Shown piece after piece: positions 12,433-21,894 of a stretch of 64,000 nt of DNA (position 1 is the first letter of the stretch; the number at the start of each line of letters is the position of its first letter). The stretch covers positions 4,030,001-4,094,000 of the forward strand of contig JAUSZU010000001.1 in assembly GCA_030817875.1 (NCBI GenBank), in the 5' to 3' direction. This DNA is from Flavobacterium sp. W4I14 (GTDB lineage: Bacteria > Bacteroidota > Bacteroidia > Sphingobacteriales > Sphingobacteriaceae). Under the pieces are notes generated by a model. That model was not told where the DNA came from. It was given only the letters and a program-made list of their open reading frames with translations, and did not search any database. Position numbers and translations under genes: made by a program.

Positions 12433-12516
12433 TATTCTCAACACAATATATAAGGGTAGTGAATGTTTTATTAACTAAACATTTATTACCCTTTTTACTT
12501 CATACAAAATAAACAC

Positions 12517-12960
12517 ATGTCGTTATTTTCAGATATTGAACAAGAAAAAATAGCAAATGCGATCTCCGATGCAGAAAGAGCAACATCTGGAGAAATTAGG
12601 ATTGCTATTGACAAACACTGCGCAGGTGATCCATACGAAAAAGCTATCGAGTATTTTACCAAGCTGGATATGGACAAAACAGCCAAAAGAAATGGGGTAC
12701 TGATTTACCTGGCGCATGCCGATCATAAATTTGCCATTATTGGTGATGTAGGTATTAACCAGGTAGTACCTGAAGATTTTTGGGAAACGACCAAAATAGC
12801 GATGACTGCACACTTTGCAAAAGGCAATTTAGCTGATGGCATTATTGCGGGCGTAGCATTGGCCGGAGAAAAACTAGCCTTGTTCTTCCCTCCTCAAAAA
12901 GGCGACATTAATGAATTGCCAAATGATATCGTTTTTATGGACAATCTAGAGCAGAAATAA
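12517..12960 (+). CDS. TPM-domain protein, cytoplasmic type
   Basis: A 147-residue protein with a single TPM (TLP18.3/Psb32/MOLO-1) fold. The start SLFSDIEQEKIANAISDAER leads into ATSGEIRIAIDKHC, then the strand FAIIGDVGINQVVPEDFWE and the helix DGIIAGVALAGEKL. No signal peptide or membrane segment is seen. TPM domains have been linked to acid phosphatase activity in plants, but the function here is unknown. It sits 84 bp after lemA and ends 3 bp before the larger TPM protein, so the three probably form an operon. Confidence 0.85.
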   Translation: MSLFSDIEQEKIANAISDAERATSGEIRIAIDKHCAGDPYEKAIEYFTKLDMDKTAKRNGVLIYLAHADHKFAIIGDVGINQVVPEDFWETTKIAMTAHFAKGNLADGIIAGVALAGEKLALFFPPQKGDINELPNDIVFMDNLEQK

Positions 12961-12963
12961 GCG

Positions 12964-13826
<863 letters not shown>

Positions 13827-13889
13827 AGTTAGAATCTGTTCCTTTTTGAACGTTACAACTTTCCAACAGATTAAAACATTACAACAATA

Positions 13890-14279
13890 ATGTACAGAAG
13901 AGATTTAATCACAGCAGAAATACAGAAACTTGCACAGGTTTTGGCTCGGATTATGGGCTTAAAGTTAGAAGGTAAATTGGCCGAGGCCAATCAACTTTTT
14001 GACGAAACCATGGAAGGCAGCTTTCAATTGCCAAAAGAAATTCTGGAAAATGAAGATCTTTCTGTTTTTGAAAATTGGTTAGCCGGAAGCGACCTCCCTC
14101 CCGAAAAACTCGACTCCCTGAGCGAATTCTTATATTACGAATTAGGTACAAGCCAAGATAGAAACCAAATGATTGCGCCAAAGCTGAATTTAGTCTATCA
14201 ATACCTGTCAGATCGGCACAAGATCGTACATTTGGTAAACTTGCACCGTCAGAAAACGATACAGCAGTATTTGCGCTAA
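13890..14279 (+). CDS. Conserved hypothetical protein (DUF6483-like)
   Basis: A 129-residue, all-helical soluble protein starting MYRRDLITAEIQKLAQVLARIMGLKLEGKLAEANQ-like sequence. The opening RRDLI..EI..L...LARI..LK..GK resembles the DUF6483 family, but I hold that assignment loosely. No catalytic motif, signal peptide or membrane segment is seen. It follows the heptamer array by about 65 bp and precedes the Nudix gene by 39 bp in the same direction. A short repeat, GCGCTAAACGCCACGCG and TGGCGCTAAAC, lies in that gap. Confidence 0.75.
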   Translation: MYRRDLITAEIQKLAQVLARIMGLKLEGKLAEANQLFDETMEGSFQLPKEILENEDLSVFENWLAGSDLPPEKLDSLSEFLYYELGTSQDRNQMIAPKLNLVYQYLSDRHKIVHLVNLHRQKTIQQYLR

Positions 14280-14318
14280 ACGCCACGCGTATGGCGCTAA
14301 ACAAAACAATATAAATAG

Positions 14319-14867
14319 ATGATTATAGAAAAGTGGCAAAAGCTTGCCTCTAAATATTTAGTAAGAGAAAAGTGGGCTACCTTAAGAGTAGATGAAGTTA
14401 AGCTTCCTGATGGCATTATAAAAGACGACTACTATGTTTTAGAGTATCCAAACTGGGTTAATGCAATTGCATTAACAGAAGCAGGAAAAATCATCATGGT
14501 GCGCCAGTACCGCCATGCGGCCGATATTATTTCGCTTGAAGTTCCAGGTGGTGTAATTGATGGCGATGAAGCACCTGAGTTTGCTGTTAAACGTGAACTC
14601 TTAGAAGAAACAGGCTACAGTTTTAAAACCTGCAAACTTATTGCCGAACTTTATCCTAACCCTGCAACATCAAACAACAGAACCTTTACCTATTTCTTAA
14701 CAGGTGGTATTAAAACGCACGAGCAGCATTTAGATGAACACGAAATATTAAATGTTGAAGAATATACTATTGAAGAAGTAAAGCAACTGATTAAGGAAAA
14801 TAAAATAGCCCAGGCATTACATGTTGCCGCCTTATTATATGGCTTAGCTGAAATAGAAAAACTTTAA
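14319..14867 (+). CDS. Nudix hydrolase (ADP-ribose pyrophosphatase-like)
   Basis: A 182-residue enzyme of the Nudix superfamily, likely cleaving a nucleoside diphosphate linked to another moiety. The complete Nudix box G-x5-E-x7-R-E-U-x-E-E-x-G-U is present (G-VIDGD-E-APEFAVK-RE-LL-EE-TGY, residues about 79-102). The upstream VRQYRHAADIISLEVPGG and downstream LYPNPATSNNRTFTYF resemble ADP-ribose or GDP-mannose pyrophosphatases of the NudF/NudK type. The substrate cannot be fixed from sequence. A strong terminator follows at 14892. Confidence 0.9.
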   Translation: MIIEKWQKLASKYLVREKWATLRVDEVKLPDGIIKDDYYVLEYPNWVNAIALTEAGKIIMVRQYRHAADIISLEVPGGVIDGDEAPEFAVKRELLEETGYSFKTCKLIAELYPNPATSNNRTFTYFLTGGIKTHEQHLDEHEILNVEEYTIEEVKQLIKENKIAQALHVAALLYGLAEIEKL

Positions 14868-14891
14868 TTTTTTTTTAAAAAAACCACATTA

Positions 14892-14928
14892 AAACAAAGG
14901 CCCGATATTTTATCAGGCCTTTGTTTTT
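14892..14928. terminator. Bidirectional intrinsic terminator between Nudix gene and dnaA
   Basis: A stem AACAAAGGCC with GGCCTTTGTT, extended by GAT/ATC around a short loop, with A-rich sequence on the left and TTTTTT on the right. It can terminate the plus-strand Nudix transcript. It may also serve the minus-strand dnaA transcript, whose stop is about 70 bp away. Confidence 0.85.
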
Positions 14929-14998
14929 TGCATAAACTTTTGAACATGAACAAAAGATTTTATTTAAACCCTTCTATCTTTCTGTTCCTGAACTTAGT

Positions 14999-16429
14999 TT
15001 AGCTCATTTTTAATTTCTTTTGGATATCGTGTACGTAAGCTTTAAACTTTTTATCAGTATCAATTAAATCTTCTACCGTTTGGCAAGCATAAATTACGGT
15101 ACTGTGATCGCGGCCACCGAAGAAAGCACCAATCGTTTTCAACGATGATTTAGTATGGCTTTTAGAAAGGTACATCGAAATCTGACGTGCCTGAACAATT
15201 TCGCGTTTACGTGTTTGCGATTTAACCATATCAACCGGAACCTCGAAATACTCACAAACCAATTTCTGGATGTATTCCATTGAAATTTCCTTAGAAGTAT
15301 TTTTGATAAAGTTCTTCAGCATTTGCTTAGCAAGCGCCAAATCGATTTCTTTTTTATTCAAAGTGGCTTGTGCCAAAAGAGATACCATAGCACCCTCTAA
15401 CTCACGCACATTGTTATCAATGTTGTGTGCCACATATTCTACCACTTCGCCTGGTAACTCAATACCATCAGCATACATTTTCTTTCTTAAAATAGCAATA
15501 CGCGTTTCCAGATCAGGGATCTGTAGATCTGCAGATAAACCCCATTTAAAACGGCTTAACAAACGCTCTTCCAAACCAGCTAAATCTTTCGGTGCTTTAT
15601 CAGATGTTAAGATTACCTGTTTGCCCGATTGGTGAAGGTGATTGAAAATATGGAAGAAAATATCCTGTGTTTTTTCTTTACCAGCAAAGTTGTGTACATC
15701 ATCCATAATGATCACATCCATTGCCTGATAAAAGTTAACGAAATCGTTAATGGTGTTGTTTTTTAATGAATCTACAAACTGTTGGCAGAATTTCTCACAG
15801 CTTACATAGATCACCAACTTATCTGGCATGCTGCGTTTAATCTCGTTACCGATCGCCTGCGCGAGGTGTGTTTTACCCAAACCTACTCCACCATAAATCA
15901 TTAAAGGGTTAAAAGATGTACCTCCTGGTTTAGCAGCTACAGCGTAACCTGCAGAACGCGCCAAGCGGTTGCAATCTCCCTCAATATAATTTTCGAAAGT
16001 ATAGTTAGAGTTTAATTGTGGATCAACATTTAATTTTTTTAATCCAGGGATAATAAATGGGTTTTTAATATCCTTATTAATGGAAACCGGAATCGGCATC
16101 GATTGTACCTTTGCCTCCGCTCCATTTCCATTTGAGGGCATATTGGTAGTATAAGGATTACCGCTGTTAGATGATTTATCTACAACGATGTTATATTCCA
16201 ACCTGCCATCCTCTCCAAGTTGTTTTTTTACAGTCTTGCGAAGCAAGCCTACATAATGTTCTTCAAGCCATTCGTAAAAGAACAAACTTGGCACCTGTAT
16301 AGTTAAAACCTTACCTTCCAATTTAAGGGCTGTTATTGGCTCGAACCAAGTTTTGAAACTTTGGCTCGGAATGTTATCCTTAATAATTTGAAGACAGTTC
16401 TTCCATACTTCTGTACAAGTTTTTTCCAT
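14999..16429 (-). CDS. dnaA: Chromosomal replication initiator protein DnaA
   Basis: The initiator ATPase that binds DnaA boxes and opens oriC. It has 476 residues and four domains. Domain I is residues 1-80 (CTEVWKNCLQIIKDNI...). A low-complexity linker spans 81-130 (SSNSGNPYTTN...). The AAA+ domain III has Walker A GGVGLGKTH at 180-188 and Walker B IIMDDVHNF. Domain IV ends with the DnaA signature GGRDHSTVIYACQTVEDL. Full length and intact. Transcribed away from the candidate origin at 16510-16860. Confidence 0.98.
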   Translation of the reverse strand: MEKTCTEVWKNCLQIIKDNIPSQSFKTWFEPITALKLEGKVLTIQVPSLFFYEWLEEHYVGLLRKTVKKQLGEDGRLEYNIVVDKSSNSGNPYTTNMPSNGNGAEAKVQSMPIPVSINKDIKNPFIIPGLKKLNVDPQLNSNYTFENYIEGDCNRLARSAGYAVAAKPGGTSFNPLMIYGGVGLGKTHLAQAIGNEIKRSMPDKLVIYVSCEKFCQQFVDSLKNNTINDFVNFYQAMDVIIMDDVHNFAGKEKTQDIFFHIFNHLHQSGKQVILTSDKAPKDLAGLEERLLSRFKWGLSADLQIPDLETRIAILRKKMYADGIELPGEVVEYVAHNIDNNVRELEGAMVSLLAQATLNKKEIDLALAKQMLKNFIKNTSKEISMEYIQKLVCEYFEVPVDMVKSQTRKREIVQARQISMYLSKSHTKSSLKTIGAFFGGRDHSTVIYACQTVEDLIDTDKKFKAYVHDIQKKLKMS

Positions 16430-16509
16430 TGCGATTTCTATAATTTATTGGTTTACAGTGCCTATTCGAATTAAAGGGATGGTCCGTTTAGGGACTACGA
16501 ATATTGAGA

Positions 16510-16860
16510 AAATTATCAACATTTTAAACAAAAATTTCAAATAAATCGTAACATACTGATAAGGAATATAGTAGCCCGCTTAACCTCAATTTTTTATGTT
16601 GATAACTATTTATTAACACTGGTTATCCACATTAACCATTATTTAACATCAATATCCCCTCATCACTTCGAATTGCGGTTGAAAAAGCAAAATCTAAGCC
16701 ATTTTAGGCACTAGTTAAGCGTTTTAGTCTTTTTTAATCTCGAATAAACTGAAAATCAAAGCCATAAGATAATTAAATTAATATTATTTAAGCCAATCGT
16801 TTAAATTGATTTTTTATTATTTCATTATGCTTTGCTTTTGTATGAATTTTACGACACTTT
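16510..16860. other. Candidate replication origin (oriC) upstream of dnaA
   Basis: The 552-bp gap upstream of dnaA has one perfect DnaA box TTATCCACA (16623-16631) and two TTATCAACA near-boxes (16513-16521 forward; 16597-16605 reverse). A weaker TTATTAACA lies at 16610-16618. A very A/T-rich stretch at 16765-16855 could act as the unwinding element. The rRNA operon to the left runs away from this point, as expected for genes on a leading strand. In Bacteroidota oriC is not always next to dnaA, so this remains a candidate. Confidence 0.5.
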
Positions 16861-16981
16861 AGCCCATTATTTCGAAATCAATGAATGGAGTATCTGTCCA
16901 TTTTATCATCGTTTCATTAAAAGCAAAATACGTTTAATTTTAACCTGGAACAAAGCACAGAATCAAAGCGTTTAAATTCCC

Positions 16982-18529
16982 TTAGTAAATGCCAAAAGTC
17001 TTCCTAAACACGTCTGCAATTTCGCCAAGAGTAGCATACTTTTCAACCGCATCTATAATCAATGGCATCAGATTGTCTTCACCATTAGCTGCCTCTTGTA
17101 ATCTTTGCAATGCTTTTTCTACAGCGTCGTTATCGCGGGTTGTTTTTAAATCTTCCAGTTTTTCAGTTTGCAGTTTGCGGATTGAATCATCAATATTAAA
17201 AACCTCTGTCAGGCCTTCTTCTTCTTGGGTAAATTTATTCACACCTACCGATATCCTTTCGCCATTTTCGATTTCTTTTTGATATTGGTAAGATGCATCT
17301 GCAATCTCATTTTGCATATAGTTGCTTTCGATGGCATTAACCGAGCCGCCCATTGCATCTATCCGATCGATATAAGTCCAGGCAGCAGCCTCTACTTCAT
17401 CGGTTAAGCTTTCTACAAAGAACGATCCAGCCAATGGATCTACGGTGTCGGTAACGCCGCTCTCGAAGGCAATGATTTGTTGGGTACGTAAAGCAATTTT
17501 TGCAGCCGATTCGGTTGGAAGCGAAAGTGCTTCATCATAACCGTTGGTATGTAAGGATTGAGTTCCGCCAAGAACTGCAGCCATAGCCTGATTGCTTACC
17601 CTGATTACATTGTTTAATGGCTGTTGCGCGGTTAAGGTTGAGCCTCCTGTTTGGGTATGAAATCTTAACATCTGCGCTTTTTCGTCTGTGGCACCCAAAT
17701 CTTTAGTGATTTTTGCCCACATCCGCCTTGCAGCCCTAAATTTAGCTATTTCTTCAAAGAAATTATTGTGGCAATTGAAGAAGAACGACAACCGTTTCGC
17801 AAATACATTTATATCCAAACCTTTATCCAAAGCTGCTTTTAGGTAGGTTTTACCGTTAGCCAATGTAAAAGCAAGTTCTTGCACAGCGGTTGATCCAGCT
17901 TCACGAATATGGTAGCCAGATATAGAAATGGTATTCCACTTCGGCACTTCTTTGCTACAGAACTCAAAAATATCGGTAATCAACCGCATGGATTGCTTTG
18001 GCGGATAGATATATGTGCCTCTTGCAGCATATTCTTTTAAGATATCATTTTGTATCGTCCCCGAAATCTGTTTTAAATCTGCACCTTGTTTTTTAGCCAG
18101 CGCAATATACATGGCCAATAAAATTGAAGCCGTTGCATTGATCGTCATCGAAGTGGTGATGTCTTTGAGCTCAATACCATCAAATAAAATTTCAATATCT
18201 TTCAACGAATCTATAGCCACGCCCACCTTACCGACCTCTCCGTCGGCCATTTCATGATCAGAGTCGTAACCGATTTGTGTTGGAAGATCAAAAGCAACAG
18301 ATAAGCCCGTTGTTCCCTGAGCCAATAAATAATGATAACGCTTGTTGGATTCTTCAGCGGTTGAAAAACCAGCATACTGCCTCATTGTCCACAAGCGACC
18401 GCGGTACATATCCTTTTGGATTCCCCTGGTAAAAGGAAATTCTCCAGGTAGCTCTTCCATTGGCTTCGCTTCAGTATACAGCGCTTTTATTTCAATACCT
18501 GAAGTGGTGGTGTGCTTTTTCTCGCTCAT
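16982..18529 (-). CDS. Methylmalonyl-CoA mutase, catalytic (large) subunit without B12 domain
   Basis: A 515-residue acyl-CoA mutase catalytic domain. It interconverts succinyl-CoA and methylmalonyl-CoA when paired with a cobalamin-binding subunit. Signature segments include RGRLWTMRQYAGFSTAEESN (the Tyr of QYAGF favours methylmalonyl- over isobutyryl-CoA) and GTIQNDILKEYAARGTYIYPP (substrate-carboxylate Arg retained, with the ARGTYI form of the archaeal-type split enzyme). It ends at LGEIADVFRKTFGIY, where the catalytic subunit normally ends. No B12-binding DxHxxG motif is present, so that subunit must be encoded elsewhere. Confidence 0.88.
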   Translation of the reverse strand: MSEKKHTTTSGIEIKALYTEAKPMEELPGEFPFTRGIQKDMYRGRLWTMRQYAGFSTAEESNKRYHYLLAQGTTGLSVAFDLPTQIGYDSDHEMADGEVGKVGVAIDSLKDIEILFDGIELKDITTSMTINATASILLAMYIALAKKQGADLKQISGTIQNDILKEYAARGTYIYPPKQSMRLITDIFEFCSKEVPKWNTISISGYHIREAGSTAVQELAFTLANGKTYLKAALDKGLDINVFAKRLSFFFNCHNNFFEEIAKFRAARRMWAKITKDLGATDEKAQMLRFHTQTGGSTLTAQQPLNNVIRVSNQAMAAVLGGTQSLHTNGYDEALSLPTESAAKIALRTQQIIAFESGVTDTVDPLAGSFFVESLTDEVEAAAWTYIDRIDAMGGSVNAIESNYMQNEIADASYQYQKEIENGERISVGVNKFTQEEEGLTEVFNIDDSIRKLQTEKLEDLKTTRDNDAVEKALQRLQEAANGEDNLMPLIIDAVEKYATLGEIADVFRKTFGIY

Positions 18530-18602
18530 AATTGGTTAGTTAATTAGTTCAATGGTCATTGGTTCATTAGTCCAGCAAAGTTGCTTACTGTTGAAACTGG
18601 TT

Positions 18603-18637
18603 AATTGGTTAACTGTGCATATTTCAGTTAACCAATT
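18603..18637. repeat. Perfect 13-bp palindrome between mutase gene and the next gene
   Basis: Arms AATTGGTTAACTG (18603-18615) and CAGTTAACCAATT (18625-18637) pair perfectly around a 9-base loop. Flanking GGTTAATT-type and GATTAACCAATTAACC repeats extend the symmetry. It lies in the 132-bp gap between the minus-strand hypothetical gene (ends 18662) and the mutase start (18529). It may act as a partial terminator, but no clear U-tract follows. Confidence 0.7.
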
Positions 18638-18661
18638 TAAACGATTAACCAATTAACCTCA

Positions 18662-19192
18662 TCAAAAAAGTTGGTGAATATCCTTTTTGATCAGTTCAAT
18701 GGTTAAATCGTAAGGATTTTCATCAATACTGGCCATGTGCTGTAAAATTGCTTTACTCAACTCAATTCCATTTGCATCAGCAGGTAAACCTTGTACTGCA
18801 TTGTTAATCATGGCAATGGAATCGTCTTTTAATTTACGCACCACACCCCAGGTTACACTATCTACATACAGCTGTTGGGTAATATTATGTTGGTACTCCG
18901 AACGGATTTCATTTAAAATACCTGCTTGCAACGTAGCAATGGCAATTCCTTGCTGATGCAGGCGAACAAGCAAATTTGCAGGGTTAATACGATCGATAAA
19001 TAGGATTAAACGCTCGTGAGCCTGTAAGCGCAAAGGCAAAATATGCGCCCGGCTTTCTTTGTTCAGCTCGATGGTTTTTAAGTTAAAAAAACGCTGGATA
19101 TCGTTCTTTAAAATATAATAAACAGCCATTAGTGCAATGAAAATGCCTGCAAATAAGATCACTATATCAACTAGAATTTGTTGGGTATTCAT
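18662..19192 (-). CDS. Conserved membrane-anchored hypothetical protein (DUF7935-like)
   Basis: A 176-residue protein with one N-terminal transmembrane helix (VDIVILFAGIFIALMAVYYIL, about residues 9-29) and a soluble C-terminal helical domain of about 145 residues. The conserved-looking core is LPLRLQAHERLILFIDRINP followed by RLHQQG. It resembles a small Bacteroidota family annotated DUF7935. Function is unknown. It lies upstream of the methylmalonyl-CoA mutase gene on the same strand, an order often kept in this phylum, but no mechanistic link is evident. Confidence 0.75.
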   Translation of the reverse strand: MNTQQILVDIVILFAGIFIALMAVYYILKNDIQRFFNLKTIELNKESRAHILPLRLQAHERLILFIDRINPANLLVRLHQQGIAIATLQAGILNEIRSEYQHNITQQLYVDSVTWGVVRKLKDDSIAMINNAVQGLPADANGIELSKAILQHMASIDENPYDLTIELIKKDIHQLF

Positions 19193-19254
19193 AAGTATTG
19201 TTTAATTACGGTAATATTAACGGACCGTTAAAAGCAAAAATGTGCATTATTATT

Positions 19255-19262
19255 TATATTTG
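19255..19262 (+). promoter_or_regulatory. Promoter -7 element for the iscA-type gene
   Basis: TATATTTG matches the Bacteroidota -7 consensus TAnnTTTG and lies 23 bases before the ATG at 19285. No clear TTG -33 element is found at the standard spacing, so only the -7 half is supported. Confidence 0.5.
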
Positions 19263-19284
19263 TAACAGATAAAATTTAAATAAC

Positions 19285-19638
19285 ATGAGCACAACAGTTG
19301 ATACAGCATTTGCACCAGTTACTTTTTCAGAAGGAGCAGCTAAAGAGTTATATAAATTAAAGGATCAGCAGGAGATCAGTGAAGATTATGGTTTACGTGT
19401 TGGCGTAGAAGGTGGCGGCTGTGCTGGCATGAATTACATTTTAGGTTTCGATCAGAGAAAAGAAGGCGATCAAGAGTATTTTATTGATGGTATTAAGGTT
19501 TTTATGAACAAAGCACATCAGATGTACTTAATGGGCATGATGATCGATTGGCAGGATGGATTAAATTCGCGTGGTTTTACTTTCGTTAATCCTAATGCGA
19601 CCAGCACCTGCGGCTGTGGTACGAGTTTCTCGGCATAA
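19285..19638 (+). CDS. Iron-sulfur cluster assembly accessory protein (IscA/SufA/ErpA type)
   Basis: A 117-residue A-type carrier that receives and passes on Fe-S clusters. The three conserved cysteines are present: one in GVEGGGCAGMNY (residues about 41-52) and two in the C-terminal CGCGTSF. A short N-terminal leader of about 10 residues precedes the fold. Which subfamily (IscA, SufA or ErpA) cannot be decided from sequence alone. It is a stand-alone gene with its own promoter, not inside an isc or suf operon. Confidence 0.93.
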   Translation: MSTTVDTAFAPVTFSEGAAKELYKLKDQQEISEDYGLRVGVEGGGCAGMNYILGFDQRKEGDQEYFIDGIKVFMNKAHQMYLMGMMIDWQDGLNSRGFTFVNPNATSTCGCGTSFSA

Positions 19639-19743
19639 ATAAAATATTATTGTAACATATAGTGCGGTCCCCTTGTCTAAACATCGGGACTTTTTTTATT
19701 TTTACAAGCTTTGCCCGCCAAACGCTTATCGCAACAATACTAA

Positions 19744-20973
19744 ATGAATTACAGAGAAAACATCAGACTGGCATTAGAATCTATTAAAGCGAACCGCTTG
19801 CGGACTATGCTTACCGCCTTAATTATTGCCATTGGTTTAATGGCTTTGGTTGGGATTTTAACCACTCTTGATGCTGTAAAGAAAAGTATGACTGATGCTT
19901 TTAGTAGCATGGGAGCTAACTCTTTTACCATTAGAAACCGCGGTACAGGAATTAGAATTGGAAACGGTAAACGGCCAAAACCTTTTAAAGCTATCCGCTA
20001 CGAAGATGCCGTTAAATTTAAAGATAGTCTGAATACACCTGCTACTGTCGCCGTAAGTGTTTTTGCCAGCGGTGGTTCTACCATAAAATACGGGAGTTTA
20101 AAAACCAATCCAAACATCAATGTTCAGGGTATAGACGAAAATGGCCTAGCCTCTCAGGGATTAAATTTATCGCAGGGAAGAAATTTTAGTGTCTCCGAAA
20201 TACAGCTCGGAAGCAATGTTTGTATTGTTGGTGGCGAAGTAGTTGAAAAATTATTTAAAGACTCCGATCCGTTAGACAAACTGATCAACGTAGGTAATAA
20301 CCGTTTTAAAATTGTTGGCATATTAGAGAAAAAAGGATCGAGTATGGGCTTTAGTGGCGATAGGGCCGTTTATGTGCCTTTGCTAAAAGCCAAACAGATT
20401 AACGCCAATGCCAATCCATCTTACACCATAACGGTAATGGTACCCAGCAATGAGATGCAGGAAAACATTATTGGCGAATCTACTGCGCTATTCCGAAATA
20501 TCCGCAAGGTAAAGGTGAACGAAACCAATAATTTCGAGATTACCAAGAGTGATGCTATTGCTCAAACTTTATTCGAAAATCTGGCCTTTGTGGCTATTGG
20601 GGGTGTTGCCATTGGAATTATTACCCTAATTGGAGCCTCTATCGGCTTAATGAATATCATGTTGGTTTCGGTTACTGAACGTACACGCGAAATTGGTATC
20701 CGTAAAGCCATCGGCGCAAATCCGAAGGTAATTCGCCGCCAGTTCTTAATCGAGGCCGTAGTAATCTGTTTAATGGGTGGTGCCTTGGGTATTTTTCTGG
20801 GAATAGTTTTAGGAAACCTCATCTCACTGGCCATGGGTGGCGCATTCTTAATTCCCTGGCTATTTATTATTGGTGGTTTTGTATTATGTGTATTTGTAGG
20901 AATCCTATCTGGATATTATCCTGCTAAAAAAGCATCCAAACTAGATCCTGTAGAGGCCTTGAGGTACGAATAG
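19744..20973 (+). CDS. MacB-like ABC transporter permease
   Basis: A 409-residue inner-membrane permease of the MacB/FtsX class. An N-terminal transmembrane helix follows the typical NIRLALESIKANRLRTMLTALIIAIGL start. A periplasmic MacB_PCD domain spans about residues 45-270. The FtsX-type core has helices near 280-310, 345-365 and 375-400, with the hallmark ERTREIGIRKAIGA between the first two. It ends YYPAKKASKLDPVEALRYE, the family signature. No ATPase gene is adjacent, so its partner (usually a MacB-type ATPase) is elsewhere. Confidence 0.92.
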   Translation: MNYRENIRLALESIKANRLRTMLTALIIAIGLMALVGILTTLDAVKKSMTDAFSSMGANSFTIRNRGTGIRIGNGKRPKPFKAIRYEDAVKFKDSLNTPATVAVSVFASGGSTIKYGSLKTNPNINVQGIDENGLASQGLNLSQGRNFSVSEIQLGSNVCIVGGEVVEKLFKDSDPLDKLINVGNNRFKIVGILEKKGSSMGFSGDRAVYVPLLKAKQINANANPSYTITVMVPSNEMQENIIGESTALFRNIRKVKVNETNNFEITKSDAIAQTLFENLAFVAIGGVAIGIITLIGASIGLMNIMLVSVTERTREIGIRKAIGANPKVIRRQFLIEAVVICLMGGALGIFLGIVLGNLISLAMGGAFLIPWLFIIGGFVLCVFVGILSGYYPAKKASKLDPVEALRYE

Positions 20974-20977
20974 CGTT

Positions 20978-21139
20978 GATTCACTGGCCATTATTTCATT
21001 GGTCAATAGTTTATTCATTCATGGTGGATGCCCTATGGATTTACTTCACTTATAGATCCTGAAACAAGTTCAGGATGACGAGATTTACAATTGGCTACTT
21101 ACAAAACCAATGAACGAATGACAAATGAACTGATGAACT
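20978..21139. repeat. Palindromic REP-like element flanked by inverted degenerate heptamers
   Basis: The centre (21056-21076) is a hairpin ATCCTGAA-ACAAG-TTCAGGAT followed by GACG, a REP-like unit also seen at 56131-56190. On the left, TTCATT and GGTCAAT-type units repeat with a period of about seven. On the right, AATGAAC, GAATGAC, AAATGAAC and TGATGAAC give the inverted form and run directly into the stop codon of the minus-strand phosphatase gene at 21140. Confidence 0.65.
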
Positions 21140-21880
21140 TTAAAGCAATGCGTTATTCAATTGAGATTGAGTAAGTAGTTGTTGCATTAAGGGCGTACTA
21201 AGACTATCTTCGAGTGCCGCAGCATGTTTTAAATGGTGCATATCGCTGCCTACAAAATCGACCATATGGTTTTCGACCATTTCTCCTGCTACTTTTTTTG
21301 CACCAGCACCATAATAACCTGTCAAAGCAATACCGTTTACCTGTAACAGGCAGCCGGTTTCTCTGATCTGATGATAACTTTCAAAGGAATTGTAGTAGTA
21401 AGGATACCGTTCAGGGTGAGCCAGCACCGGTTTATATCCGGCATCCTGCATCATCTTTATAAAATCGATCAGGTTTTGAGGGGCATTTATATAAGATAAT
21501 TCGAACAAAAGATAATTGTTACCAAAAGTTAAAACCTCTTTTTGTCTGATCTTTTTTTCCAAGGTTTCATCCAAATAATATTCGGCAGCGGCATCAACCT
21601 CCAGATCGAGTTCGATTTCCTGTAGACCTTTTCTTAACGTATCCAATCCACGGTTAATGGTATCGGGCGTATTCCGAAAATAATCGGCCATGATGTGTGG
21701 CGTGGCGATTAGCTTCTTATAACCCAAATCTTTAAATTTTTTGGCCAAAAGTAAAGAATCTTTAAGCGTTTGTGCGCCATCATCAATCCCTGGAATAATG
21801 TGCGAGTGCATATCTGTTCCGATACCAGAGAAATTAAATTCGGGTGCTATTTTTTTCTTTTTAAATAATCCGAACATCAT
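21140..21880 (-). CDS. CpsB/CapC-type tyrosine-protein phosphatase (PHP domain)
   Basis: A 246-residue PHP-fold metal-dependent phosphatase that typically dephosphorylates the bacterial tyrosine kinase controlling capsule or exopolysaccharide chain length. The first metal-binding motif is TDMHSHIIPGIDDGAQ (residues about 22-37), then ATPHIMADYF, ELSYINAPQNL, LAHPERYPYY and FVGSDMHHLKH, the complete PHP set. It is the last gene of the ugd-uxs-galE operon, 14 bp after the unknown gene. The context supports a role in surface polysaccharide regulation. Confidence 0.9.
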   Translation of the reverse strand: MMFGLFKKKKIAPEFNFSGIGTDMHSHIIPGIDDGAQTLKDSLLLAKKFKDLGYKKLIATPHIMADYFRNTPDTINRGLDTLRKGLQEIELDLEVDAAAEYYLDETLEKKIRQKEVLTFGNNYLLFELSYINAPQNLIDFIKMMQDAGYKPVLAHPERYPYYYNSFESYHQIRETGCLLQVNGIALTGYYGAGAKKVAGEMVENHMVDFVGSDMHHLKHAAALEDSLSTPLMQQLLTQSQLNNALL

Positions 21881-21894
21881 GATAGATCATAGCT

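Noticed and set aside
15270..15635. Plus-strand ORF of 121 codons antisense to dnaA
   Set aside because: A shadow frame of a strongly conserved gene with no promoter or coding signal.
21003..21140. Small gene between the permease and the phosphatase
   Set aside because: Only palindromic and heptamer-like repeats are present; no convincing frame.
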